Positions 5,470 through 13,577 of a stretch of 15,390 nt of DNA are shown here, piece after piece. The notes beneath the pieces were generated by a model that was not told the DNA's origin, made no database searches, and saw only the letters and a program-made list of their open reading frames with translations. The first letter of the stretch is position 1. Each line of letters begins with the position of its first letter. The stretch is from DASVBJ01 sp036375895 (GTDB taxonomy: Bacteria; Actinomycetota; Actinomycetes; JACCUZ01). The translations under genes were made by a program, and so were the position numbers. The stretch is from the NCBI GenBank assembly GCA_036375895.1, contig DASVBJ010000306.1:1-15390 (forward strand), read 5' to 3'.

Positions 5470-6272
5470 GCCGGCGAGCGCGCCTGGACACCGAGCTCGT
5501 ACGACGGGGCCTCGCCCGCTCCCGCGAGCAGGCCGCCGCGCTGGTCGAGGCCGGCCGGGTCACCGTCTCCGGGCGACCAGCGGCCAAGCCCGCCACCCAG
5601 GTGATGACCGCCGAGCCGATCGTCGTCGCACAGGACGACACCGAGGACTACGTCTCGCGCGGCGGTCACAAGCTCGCCGGCGCGCTCGAAGTGTTCCAGC
5701 CCGCGGGGCTCGTGGTCTCCGGGCGCCGCTGCCTGGACGCGGGCGCGTCGACCGGTGGGTTCACCGAGGTGCTGCTGCGCCGCGGCGCCGCGCACGTGGT
5801 GTGCGTGGACGTGGGCTACGGGCAGCTCGCCTGGTCGCTGCGGACCGACGAGCGGGTGACCGTGCTCGACCGGACGAACGTGCGCGACCTCGACCCGGCG
5901 CTCGTCGGCCCGCCGGTCGACCTCGTCGTGGCCGACCTGTCGTTCATCTCCCTGCGGCTCGTGCTGCCGTCACTGCTGCGCGCGACCACCGAGGAGGCCG
6001 ACCTGGTGCCCATGGTGAAGCCGCAGTTCGAGGTGGGACGAGACCGGCTCGGCCCGGGAGGCGTCGTGCGGGACCCGCGACTGCGCGAGGCTGCCGTGGC
6101 GGAGGTCGCCGCGGCCGCGTACGCCGAGCACGGGCTGGGGGTCCTCGGGGTCACCGCCAGCCCGCTGCCCGGACCGGCCGGCAACGTGGAGTACTTCCTG
6201 TGGCTGCGGCGGGGCGCACCGCCGCTCGACCCGGCCCGGCTGGCCGCGGCGGTCGAGGCGGGTCCCGCGTGA
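5466..6272 (+). CDS. tlyA: TlyA 16S/23S rRNA (cytidine-2'-O)-methyltransferase
   Basis: This 268-residue protein methylates the 2'-hydroxyl of specific cytidines in 16S and 23S rRNA, the modification needed for capreomycin and viomycin sensitivity in mycobacteria. An S4 RNA-binding domain covers residues 5-60 (RLDTELVRRGLARSREQAAALVEAGRVTVSG). The Rossmann methyltransferase domain follows, with the SAM-binding loop LDAGASTGGFTEVLL (90-104). The family's K-D-K-E catalytic set is in place: Lys69 (GGHKLAGAL), Asp157 (VADLSFISL), Lys185 (PMVKPQFEVG) and Glu242 (GNVEYFLWLR). Length is as usual for the family. The GTG start overlaps the previous stop by four bases and its stop overlaps the NAD kinase start, as in the tlyA-ppnK-recN order of M. 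tuberculosis (Rv1694-Rv1696). Confidence 0.96.
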   Translation: MSRRARLDTELVRRGLARSREQAAALVEAGRVTVSGRPAAKPATQVMTAEPIVVAQDDTEDYVSRGGHKLAGALEVFQPAGLVVSGRRCLDAGASTGGFTEVLLRRGAAHVVCVDVGYGQLAWSLRTDERVTVLDRTNVRDLDPALVGPPVDLVVADLSFISLRLVLPSLLRATTEEADLVPMVKPQFEVGRDRLGPGGVVRDPRLREAAVAEVAAAAYAEHGLGVLGVTASPLPGPAGNVEYFLWLRRGAPPLDPARLAAAVEAGPA

Positions 6273-7186
6273 ACGGCCGCACGCTCCTGCTGGTGACGCA
6301 CACCGGTCGACCGTCGGTGCTGCGCGAGGTGCGGCTGGCCGCCGAGCGGTTCCGCGCCGCCGGCCTGTCGGTGCGGGTGCTCGACGACGAGGCGCGCGAG
6401 CTGAACCTGCCGGGCGCGCCGTCGGTGCCGGCCACGCCGATGGCCGCCGAGGGCTGCGAGCTCGTGGTGGTCTTCGGCGGGGACGGCACCCTGCTGCGGG
6501 CGGCCGAGTTCGGCCGGGCCGGCCGGACCCCGCTGCTGGGCGTCAACCTCGGCCACGTCGGCTTCCTCGCCGAGGCCGAGCGGGAGAACCTGGACGCGAC
6601 CGTCGACCGCATCGTGGCCCGTGACTACGAGGTCGAGGAGCGCATGACCCTCGACGTGACGGTGTCGGTCAACGGCGAGGTGGTGACCCGCGACTGGGCG
6701 CTGAACGAGGCATCGGTGGAGAAGGCGAGTCGCGAGCGGATGCTCGAGGTCGTCGCCGAGATCGACGGGCGCCCGCTGTCGCGCTGGGGGTGCGACGGGG
6801 TGGTCTTCGCGACCCCGACCGGCTCCACGGCGTACGCCTTCTCGGCCGGCGGGCCGGTCGTGTGGCCGCAGGTGGACGCGCTGCTGCTGGTGCCCATCAG
6901 CGCGCACGCGCTGTTCGCCCGGCCGATGGTCGTCTCGCCCCGCTCCGTCCTCGCGGTGGAGGTGCTCGCGCACACCGAGGGTGCCGGCGTCCTGTGGTGC
7001 GACGGCCGGCGCGCCGTCGAGCTGCCGCCCGGCGCCCGGGTCGAGGCCCGCCGCGGGGAACGACCGGTCCTGCTCGCCCGGCTGCACGCGGCGCCGTTCA
7101 CCGACCGGCTCGTCGCCAAGTTCCACCTGCCGGTGCGCGGGTGGCGTGGTGCGCGCAGCGGCTCTGGTGACGGACCCGACGCGTAG
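6269..7186 (+). CDS. nadK: NAD kinase
   Basis: This 305-residue enzyme phosphorylates NAD to NADP with ATP or polyphosphate. All signature blocks are present: GGDGT (70-74) for the nucleotide phosphates, GVNLGHVGFLAE (91-102), NEAS (146-149) for the NAD ribose and TPTGSTAYAFSAGGPVVWP (182-200). The GTG start overlaps the tlyA stop (GTGA). A short Gly/Ser/Asp-rich tail follows the last strand. Length matches actinobacterial NadK (PpnK). Its TAG stop is part of a TAGGCT box that may serve as the -10 for recN. Confidence 0.96.
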   Translation: MNGRTLLLVTHTGRPSVLREVRLAAERFRAAGLSVRVLDDEARELNLPGAPSVPATPMAAEGCELVVVFGGDGTLLRAAEFGRAGRTPLLGVNLGHVGFLAEAERENLDATVDRIVARDYEVEERMTLDVTVSVNGEVVTRDWALNEASVEKASRERMLEVVAEIDGRPLSRWGCDGVVFATPTGSTAYAFSAGGPVVWPQVDALLLVPISAHALFARPMVVSPRSVLAVEVLAHTEGAGVLWCDGRRAVELPPGARVEARRGERPVLLARLHAAPFTDRLVAKFHLPVRGWRGARSGSGDGPDA

Positions 7187-7189
7187 GCT
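7184..7189 (+). promoter_or_regulatory. Candidate -10 box for a leaderless recN transcript
   Basis: TAGGCT, sharing its first three bases with the nadK stop, is followed by 6 bases and then the recN GTG at 7196. There is no good Shine-Dalgarno before that GTG. The same hexamer and spacing precede the DUF2200 gene. It would let recN be transcribed apart from the operon, which suits a DNA repair gene, but no clear SOS or damage box is seen. Confidence 0.35.
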
Positions 7190-7195
7190 CGCGCC

Positions 7196-8938
7196 GTGCT
7201 GGAGGAGATGCGCATCCAGGGGCTCGGCGTCATCGAGGACGCCGTGCTCGAGCTCGCGCCGGGCCTGACGGTGATCTCCGGTGAGACCGGGGCCGGCAAG
7301 ACGATGGTCGTGACCGGGCTGGGGCTGCTGTTCGGCGGCCGCGCCGACAGCGGCGCGGTGCGTCCCGGCGGCCGGGGCGCCCTGGTCGAGGGGCGGCTGC
7401 GGGTGGCGCCGGACGGGCCGGTCGCGCGCCGCGCGGCCGAGGCCGGCGCCGAGCTCGACGACGGCGAGCTGCTGGTCGCCCGCAGCGTCTCGGCCGAGGG
7501 CCGGTCCCGGGCCCACGTCGGCGGCCGGTCCGTGCCGGCCGGTGTCCTCGCCGAGCTGGCCGAGTCCTGCGTCGCCGTCCACGGCCAGTCCGACCAGTCC
7601 CGCCTGCTCCAGCCCGCCCACCAGCGCGAGGCTCTCGACCGCTACGCCGGCAGCGCCCTCGCCCGGACGGCGGCCCGGTACGCCGAGGGGTACGCCGAGC
7701 TGCGGGCGTTGGAGGCCGACCTCGACGAGCTCACCACCCGGTCCCGGGAGCGTGCCCAGGAGGCCGACCTGCTGCGGTTCGGGCTGGAGGAGATCGAGGC
7801 GGTCGCGCCGCAGCCCGGAGAGGACGTCGAGCTGGCCCGCGAGGAGGACCGGCTGGCGCACGCCGACGCCTTGCGTGCCGCCGCGACCCAGGCCCACGCC
7901 GCACTGCTGTCCGACGCGGAGGCCGGCGGCGTCGACGGGATGGACGCGACCAGCCTGGTGGCGGCGGCGCAGAGCGGCCTCGAGCAGGCCGGCGCCCATG
8001 ACCCGGCCCTCGACGAGCTGCGGGGACGGCTGCGCGAGGTCGGCTACCTGCTGGCGGACATCGCGGCCGACCTCGCGTCGTACTCCGCCGGCGTCGAGAC
8101 CGACCCGGCCCGGCTGGCCGCGGTGCAGGACCGTCGCGCCGAGGTCGGCCGGCTGACCCGCAAGTACGGCGCCGACGTCGACGAGGTGCTGGAGTGGTCG
8201 CGGGTCTCCGCCGCACGGCTCGGCACGCTGGAGGGCGACGACGAGCGCATCGGCCTGCTGCATGAGCGGCGGGTGGCCCTGCGCGCCGAGCTGGCCGAGC
8301 TGGCCGGGCGGCTGTCCGACGCGCGCACCAAGACCGCCCGCAGGTTCGCCGCGGCGGTGTCCGAGGAGCTCTCCGCGCTCGCCATGCCGCACGCCACGGT
8401 CGAGGTCGTCGTGCGCCAGAGCGAGGCCGAGGACGGCCTCGCGGTGGGCGGGCGGTCGCTCGCGTTCGGCCCGCACGGCGTCGACGACGTCGAGATCCTG
8501 CTCTGCCCGCACCCCGGCGCACCGGCCAGGCCGCTGCAGAAGGGCGCCTCCGGCGGTGAGCTCTCCCGCGTGATGCTGGCGGTCGAGGTGGTCTTCGCGG
8601 GGGCCGACCCGGTGCCCACGTTCGTCTTCGACGAGGTCGACGCGGGGGTCGGCGGCAAGGCCGCCGTGGAGGTCGGCCGGCGGCTCGCCTCCCTCGCCCG
8701 CAGCGCCCAGGTCATCGTCGTCACCCACCTGCCCCAGGTCGCCGCCTTCGCCGACCAGCACCTCGTGGTGCGCAAGGCCAGCGACGGTGCGGTGACCCGC
8801 AGCGGCGTGACCACGCTGGACGACGCAGGTCGCCTCCAGGAGCTGTCCCGCATGCTCGCCGGGCTGGAGGAGTCGCAGACGGCGCAGGCCCACGCACAGG
8901 AGCTGCTCGAGACCGCGCAGGCCAGCAAGCAGCGCTGA
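7196..8938 (+). CDS. recN: DNA repair protein RecN
   Basis: This 580-residue SMC-like ATPase acts in double-strand break repair together with RecA. The N-terminal head has Walker A GETGAGKT (29-36). The central part, about residues 150-390, is Glu/Arg/Ala-rich and coiled-coil. The C-terminal head has the ABC signature KGASGGELSRVMLA (about 448-461), Walker B TFVFDEVDAGVGG (about 473-485) and the switch VIVVTHLPQVAAFADQH (about 504-520). Length is close to the family's usual 550-590. I chose GTG 7196 because homologues begin MLxEIRI; ATG 7208, directly after GGAGGAG, is an alternative. It starts 9 bases after nadK. Confidence 0.96.
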   Translation: MLEEMRIQGLGVIEDAVLELAPGLTVISGETGAGKTMVVTGLGLLFGGRADSGAVRPGGRGALVEGRLRVAPDGPVARRAAEAGAELDDGELLVARSVSAEGRSRAHVGGRSVPAGVLAELAESCVAVHGQSDQSRLLQPAHQREALDRYAGSALARTAARYAEGYAELRALEADLDELTTRSRERAQEADLLRFGLEEIEAVAPQPGEDVELAREEDRLAHADALRAAATQAHAALLSDAEAGGVDGMDATSLVAAAQSGLEQAGAHDPALDELRGRLREVGYLLADIAADLASYSAGVETDPARLAAVQDRRAEVGRLTRKYGADVDEVLEWSRVSAARLGTLEGDDERIGLLHERRVALRAELAELAGRLSDARTKTARRFAAAVSEELSALAMPHATVEVVVRQSEAEDGLAVGGRSLAFGPHGVDDVEILLCPHPGAPARPLQKGASGGELSRVMLAVEVVFAGADPVPTFVFDEVDAGVGGKAAVEVGRRLASLARSAQVIVVTHLPQVAAFADQHLVVRKASDGAVTRSGVTTLDDAGRLQELSRMLAGLEESQTAQAHAQELLETAQASKQR

Positions 8939-9005
8939 CGGCGCCGCGAATCGCCTGGCGGGCGCCTGCCCCGGGTGGGGGAAGCGCTCTGGCAGGATGA
9001 ACGTG

Positions 9006-10187
9006 ATGAGGATCGCCACCCTGCGGCGCGCCCGGCGGCTGCCCGAGCTGCCCGGCGTGGTCGCTGTCGCGCGCGCCGACCGGCGTACGAAGAACCTCAC
9101 CAAGCGGCTGAAGCCGGGCGAGATCGCCGTGATCGACCACCTCGACCTGGACAAGGTGAGCGCCGAGGCGCTGCTCTCCTGCCGGGTGTCGGCGGTCGTC
9201 AACGCCTCGCCGAGCACCAGCGGGCGCTACCCGAACCTCGGGCCGGAGATCATCGTCGGGGCCGGCATCCCGCTGCTGGACGCCGTCGGCCCCGAGGTGA
9301 TCAAGGCCGTGGAGGAGGGCGAGGTGCTGCGCCTCGACGGCGACACCCTCTACCGCGACTCGCAGGTGCTGGCCAAGGGCGAGCTGCTCACGCCCGAGAG
9401 CGTCGAGACCGCCATGACCCAGGCCCGGGCCGGGCTCGCTGTGCAGCTCGAGGCGTTCGCGGGCAACACGATGGAGTACCTCCGCCAGGAGCGCGAGCTG
9501 CTGCTCGACGGAGTCGGCGTGCCCGACATCCGTACCGACCTGGACGGCCGGCAGGCCCTGATCGTCGTGCGCGGCTACCACTACAAAGAGGACCTGGCCA
9601 TTCTCCGGTCGTACATCCGCGAGTTCCGCCCGGTGCTCATCGGCGTCGACGGTGGCGCGGACGCGCTGCTCGAGAGCGGCTACACGCCCGACCTGATCGT
9701 CGGGGACATGGACTCGGTGTCCGACACCGCGCTGACGTGCGGTGCGGAGCTCGTCGTGCACGCCTACCGGGACGGTCGCGCCCCGGGCCTGCAGCGGCTC
9801 GAGGACCTCGGGGTGCCGTGCGTGGTCTTCCCGGCCACCGGCACCAGCGAGGACGTGGCGATGCTGCTCGCCGACGACAAGGGCGCGAGCCTCATCGTGG
9901 CCGTGGGAACCCACGCCACCCTCGTGGAGTTCCTGGACAAGGGCCGCTCCGGCATGGCCAGCACGTTCCTCACCAGGCTGCGGGTCGGCGGCAAGCTCGT
10001 CGACGCCAAGGGGGTGAGCCGGCTGTACCGCAGCCGGGTGTCGACCGCTCAGCTCAGCCTCCTGCTGGTCGCCGGGCTCTTCGCGCTCACCGCGGCGACC
10101 ATGGCCACCGAGGCCGGCCGGGTCGCCCTCACCGTCCTGCAGGCACGCTGGGACGCCTTCGTCTTCTGGCTCCAGGGGCTCTTTTAG
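9006..10187 (+). CDS. steA: SteA, putative cytokinetic ring protein
   Basis: This 393-residue protein matches SteA (Rv1697 in M. tuberculosis) along its length. Conserved blocks include LKPGEIAVIDHLDLD near the N-terminus, VVNASPSTSGRYPNLGPEI, AFAGNTMEY, a thiamin pyrophosphokinase-like catalytic fold with GVDGGADALLESGYTPDLIVGDMDS, TFLTRLRVGGKLVDAKGVSRLYRS, and one C-terminal transmembrane helix (about residues 346-368) that anchors it facing the cytosol. In Corynebacterium, SteA and SteB act together in septal cell-wall hydrolysis. I prefer ATG 9006, which has AGGA 8 bases and CAGGAT 7 bases upstream; ATG 8997 would add three residues. It follows recN by 67 bases, the largest gap in the train. 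Confidence 0.93.
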   Translation: MRIATLRRARRLPELPGVVAVARADRRTKNLTKRLKPGEIAVIDHLDLDKVSAEALLSCRVSAVVNASPSTSGRYPNLGPEIIVGAGIPLLDAVGPEVIKAVEEGEVLRLDGDTLYRDSQVLAKGELLTPESVETAMTQARAGLAVQLEAFAGNTMEYLRQERELLLDGVGVPDIRTDLDGRQALIVVRGYHYKEDLAILRSYIREFRPVLIGVDGGADALLESGYTPDLIVGDMDSVSDTALTCGAELVVHAYRDGRAPGLQRLEDLGVPCVVFPATGTSEDVAMLLADDKGASLIVAVGTHATLVEFLDKGRSGMASTFLTRLRVGGKLVDAKGVSRLYRSRVSTAQLSLLLVAGLFALTAATMATEAGRVALTVLQARWDAFVFWLQGLF

Positions 10188-11155
10188 TGATCGACTTCCG
10201 GTACCACATCGTCTCGCTCGTCGCCGTGTTCCTGGCGCTCGGCGTGGGCATCCTGCTCGGCTCGGGTCCGCTCGACGAGCAGATCCAGGGCACCCTGCAG
10301 ACCCAGACCGACCAGCTGCGGGAGGAGCAGCAGCACCTGCGCGAGGAGATCACCAGCCTCAACAAGGAGGTCGACCTCGGCGACGACTTCGCCAAGGAGG
10401 TCGCCGGGCCGATCACCGCGAACCAGCTCACGGCCCGCACCGTCGCGGTGTTCGCCCTGCCGGGCGTCGACAAGGGCCTCGTCGACGAGACCACCAAGTC
10501 GCTGCAGAACGCCGGTGCGACCGTGACCGGGACGGTCACCCTGACCGACTTCTACGTCGACCCGAGCAAGGCCCAGTCGCCGATGGAGGACCTCGCGTTG
10601 CGGCTCGTCCCCGCCGGCGTCACCTTCCCGAAGAACGCCTCGGTGATGGACCGGGTCGGCACGGTCGTCGCCCGCTCGACCGTGACCTCCGACCCCGACC
10701 AGAGCACGAAGGTGGACCAGAGCGCTGCCGAGCTGATCTCCGGGATGCAGGAGCTCGGGGCGCTCGAGGTCACCGGCCAGCCGGGCCGCCGGGCCGAGCT
10801 CGCCGTGGTGGTGGCGCCGCCGGCCCCGACGGACAAGAACGTGAAGGCGGAGACCGTCGACGCGGCCAACGCCGCCCTGCTGTCCCTGACGACCGCGCTC
10901 GACCGGGGCAGCCGCGGCGTGGTTGTCACCGGAGCGAAGATGTCGGCGGCGCAGGGCGGCTTCGTCCAGGCCGTGCGGGGCTCCAGCGACCAGGCCAAGG
11001 GCGTCTCGACCATCGACGTGGCGGACACACCGGTCGGTCACATCGCGCTCGTCCTGGCCCTCGTCGAGCAGACCCGGGGCGCCGCCGGCGACTACGGTGC
11101 CGGCCAGGGAGTCGACAGCGTCGTGCCGGACATCTCCCAGGACCAGGGGTCGTGA
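10187..11155 (+). CDS. steB: SteB/MctB family envelope protein
   Basis: This 322-residue protein matches the MctB family (Rv1698 in M. tuberculosis, proposed copper efflux; SteB in Corynebacterium, partner of SteA in cell separation). It begins IDFRYHIVSLVAVFLALGVGILLGSGPL, a signal-anchor helix at residues 3-28 highly typical of the family. A coiled coil (about 33-66, QTQTDQLREEQQHLREEITSLNKEVD) and an alpha/beta domain outside the membrane follow. The GTG start shares one base with the steA stop (TAGTG), so the two are coupled. No Cys or Met/His cluster suggestive of copper binding stands out, so the SteAB septation role is the safer reading here. Confidence 0.92.
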   Translation: MIDFRYHIVSLVAVFLALGVGILLGSGPLDEQIQGTLQTQTDQLREEQQHLREEITSLNKEVDLGDDFAKEVAGPITANQLTARTVAVFALPGVDKGLVDETTKSLQNAGATVTGTVTLTDFYVDPSKAQSPMEDLALRLVPAGVTFPKNASVMDRVGTVVARSTVTSDPDQSTKVDQSAAELISGMQELGALEVTGQPGRRAELAVVVAPPAPTDKNVKAETVDAANAALLSLTTALDRGSRGVVVTGAKMSAAQGGFVQAVRGSSDQAKGVSTIDVADTPVGHIALVLALVEQTRGAAGDYGAGQGVDSVVPDISQDQGS

Positions 11156-11979
11156 GGCGACGCGGCTCGACCGTCCTCGCACTCACGAGGGGGGCGGCGG
11201 CGACGACAGCCGCCCGCCGGCTGCTCGCCCAGCGCCCGCCCGGCGGCGGGGACCGCTGGGCGCGCACCAACCACCGGGGGGAGCCCGTCACCCTGCTGGA
11301 GGGCCCGGCGGTGGCCGCCGGTCTGGTCGCCGGCGCGGCGATGGCGCCCGGCCTGCCCGGGCCGGTGCGCCGGGCCGCGATCGTGGCGGCCGGGGGAGCC
11401 GGCGCGTTCGGGGTCTACGACGATCTCGTGGGCGGGGGCGACCGGCGCGGCTTCAAGGGGCACCTGGGCGCGCTGGCCCACGGCGAGGTGACCAGCGGTG
11501 CCATCAAGATCGGCGGCATCGGTGCGGTCGGGCTGCTGGCCGCGGCCGCCGTCCGCCGGCGACCGGTCGACGCCGTGCTGGCGGGCGGGGTGGTCGCGGC
11601 GACCGCCAACCTCGTGAACCTGCTCGACCTCCGGCCGGGACGGGCGCTCAAGGCCTCGCTGCTGCTGGCCGGGGCCGAGCTGGCGCACGGTGGCCCGGGC
11701 GGGCGGCTGGCCGCCACCGCCACCGGGTGCGCGGTGGTCGCGCTGCCCGACGACCTGGGCGAGCGGTCGATGCTCGGTGACGCGGGCGCCAACGCGCTCG
11801 GCGCCGTCCTCGGGCTCGCGGCGGCGACCCGGGCGTCGCGCGGCGGGCTGGCCCTGCGGCTCGCCGCCCTGACCGCGCTCACGCTCGCCAGCGAGAAGGT
11901 CAGCTTCACGCGGGTCATCGAGTCGACGCCGCTGCTGCGCGAGCTGGACGCGGCGGGCCGCCGGCCTCGCACGCCGTGA
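11152..11979 (+). CDS. Atypical MraY/WecA-like polyprenyl-phosphate sugar transferase
   Basis: This 275-residue membrane protein carries the aspartate motifs of the MraY/WecA family, which transfer a UDP-sugar phosphate to undecaprenyl phosphate: YDDLVG (Asp90, Asp91), TSGAIKIGG (114-122), NLVNLLD (Asn153, Asn156, Asp159) and LGDAGANALG (Asp210). It differs from MraY in three ways: it is about 50-90 residues short, the usual DGxDGL is replaced by DLRPGRALK, and GDxGS is GDAGAN. About eight Ala/Gly/Leu-rich hydrophobic segments can be seen. The GTG start overlaps the steB stop and its stop overlaps the flippase start, both as GTGA. The substrate cannot be told from sequence. With a flippase and a GT4 enzyme next door, a first step in making a lipid-linked saccharide is the best guess. 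Confidence 0.78.
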   Translation: MRRRGSTVLALTRGAAATTAARRLLAQRPPGGGDRWARTNHRGEPVTLLEGPAVAAGLVAGAAMAPGLPGPVRRAAIVAAGGAGAFGVYDDLVGGGDRRGFKGHLGALAHGEVTSGAIKIGGIGAVGLLAAAAVRRRPVDAVLAGGVVAATANLVNLLDLRPGRALKASLLLAGAELAHGGPGGRLAATATGCAVVALPDDLGERSMLGDAGANALGAVLGLAAATRASRGGLALRLAALTALTLASEKVSFTRVIESTPLLRELDAAGRRPRTP

Positions 11980-13577
11980 GCGCCCGCCGGGCGGCGGCCG
12001 GGCTGGCCGGTGCCGCCATGGTGATCGCGGCGGTGACCGTCGTGAGCCGCGTGGTGGGGTTCGGGCGGTGGCTGGTGTTCTCGGAGACCGTCCAGGCGTC
12101 CTGCCTCGGCACGGCGTACTCCACCGCCAACATGCTTCCCAACATCATCTTCGAGGTGGTGGCCGGCGGCGCGCTGGCGAGCGCCGTGGTGCCGCTCGTC
12201 GGCGGTCGGATCGCGCGCGGGGACCCGGCCGGCGTGCGGCAGACGTCCTCCGCGCTGCTCGGCTGGGTGCTGGTCGTGCTGGTGCCCCTCGCGGCCGTGG
12301 TCATGCTGCTGTCCGGGCCGCTGATGGGCCTGCTGGCGGGGGAGCCGCAGGGCTGCGACGAGACCGCGGTGGCCGATGTCGCCACCCGGATGTTCGTCGT
12401 CTTCGCCCCGCAGATCCCGCTGTACGGCGTGGCGGTGGTCTGTGGCGGCATCCTCAACGCGCACCGGAGGTTCCTGGCGGCGGCCGCCGCGCCGCTCGTC
12501 TCGACCGCGGTCGTCATCACGACGTACCTCGCCTTCGGGGCCGGGTACGACGGCAGCCGGGACGACCTGGCCGGGCTGCCCATCTGGTGGGAGCGCACCC
12601 TGTCGCTCGGCACGACCGGCGGGGTGGTGGTCCTGATGCTGACGATGGCGGTGCCGGTCGCGGGCCTGCGGCTCGGGCTGCGGCCGACGCTGCGCTTCCC
12701 CGACGGGGTGGCCCCGCAGGCGCGCCGGCTCGCCCTCGCCGGGCTCGCCGGCCTGGTCGCCCAACAGCTCTCGGTGCTCGTCGTGATCATGCTGGCCAAC
12801 CGGGAGGGCGGGGCGCTCAACGTCTACCAGTACGCCTGGGCGGTCTACCTCGTGCCGTACGCCGTGCTCGCGGTGCCCATCGCGACGAGCGCCTTCACCG
12901 CGCTGAGCGAGCACGCGGGACGTGAGGACGTCGCGGCGTTCCGCGACACCGCGGCGCGGACGACCCGGGCGGTGGTCATCGCCTCCGCGGCCGGCGCCGC
13001 GGCCCTGGCCGGCACGGCCGCGCCGGTCGGCCGGACGTTCCTCTCCCCGCAGGACGGTCCGCCGCCGTGGCAGCTGGCCTGGGCGCTGGTCGCGTTCGCG
13101 CCGGGCCTGGTGGGCTACGGGCTCGTCGCCCACCTGGGCCGGGTGCTCTACGCCCGGCACCTGGGCCGAGCCGCGGCCGTCGCCACCGTGGCCGGCTGGG
13201 TGGTGGTGGCGGTGGCCAGCGCCGTCCTCGTGCTCTCGGTGCCGGTCGGATGGACCGTCACGGCGATCGGCGCGGCCAACTCGGCCGGCATGCTGCTCGC
13301 CGGTGGACTCCTCGTGGTGGCCTTGACCCGCCGGGTCGGGGCGGCCGCGCTGGCCGGCGTCCCGCGGGCGGCGCTGGCCGGCGCCGGCGGTGCCCTGCTG
13401 GGAGCCGCGGGCTCGGCGGGGCTCGCCGCTCTGATCGACGTCGACGGCAAGGTCGCCAACGGGCTGGTCGCCTGCCTGGCCGGGCTGGTCGCGTTCGCGC
13501 TGTTCGCGGTCGTGGTCCTGGCCGTCGACGGCGACGACCTGCAGGCGCTGCTGAGGAGGCGGGCCCGCCGTGGCTGA
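11976..13577 (+). CDS. MurJ/MviN-like lipid flippase
   Basis: This 533-residue membrane protein has roughly 13-14 hydrophobic segments and belongs to the MOP superfamily, MurJ (MviN) branch. The hallmark is residues 20-75: SRVVGFGRWLVF, then TANMLPNIIFEVVAGGALASAVVPLV. Arg25 and Arg31 correspond to Arg18 and Arg24 of E. coli MurJ. The essential Arg52 position, in LPNLLRR of E. coli, is Phe/Glu here (LPNIIFE). MurJ moves lipid II across the membrane; this copy may flip lipid II or the product of the neighbouring transferase and GT4. It begins at a GTG overlapping the transferase stop and overlaps the GT4 gene by 8 bases. I cannot tell from one window whether it is the cell's main MurJ or a paralogue. 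Confidence 0.85.
   Translation: MSARRAAAGLAGAAMVIAAVTVVSRVVGFGRWLVFSETVQASCLGTAYSTANMLPNIIFEVVAGGALASAVVPLVGGRIARGDPAGVRQTSSALLGWVLVVLVPLAAVVMLLSGPLMGLLAGEPQGCDETAVADVATRMFVVFAPQIPLYGVAVVCGGILNAHRRFLAAAAAPLVSTAVVITTYLAFGAGYDGSRDDLAGLPIWWERTLSLGTTGGVVVLMLTMAVPVAGLRLGLRPTLRFPDGVAPQARRLALAGLAGLVAQQLSVLVVIMLANREGGALNVYQYAWAVYLVPYAVLAVPIATSAFTALSEHAGREDVAAFRDTAARTTRAVVIASAAGAAALAGTAAPVGRTFLSPQDGPPPWQLAWALVAFAPGLVGYGLVAHLGRVLYARHLGRAAAVATVAGWVVVAVASAVLVLSVPVGWTVTAIGAANSAGMLLAGGLLVVALTRRVGAAALAGVPRAALAGAGGALLGAAGSAGLAALIDVDGKVANGLVACLAGLVAFALFAVVVLAVDGDDLQALLRRRARRG

Noticed and set aside
8940..8966. GGCGCC (8940-8945) and GGCGCC (8961-8966) as a terminator after recN
   Set aside because: The arms are self-palindromic 6-mers common at this GC content, there is no T-tract, and the gene train continues into steA.
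5816..9217. Minus-strand open frame of 1133 codons opposite tlyA, nadK and recN
   Set aside because: It is antisense to three certain genes; its Arg/Gly/Pro/His-rich composition with no family motif is what GC-rich third positions produce on the other strand.
8975..10186. Long in-frame extension upstream of SteB, giving a 726-residue frame
   Set aside because: It lies out of frame across steA and encodes Arg/Gly-rich nonsense; SteB homologues start at the GTG at 10187.
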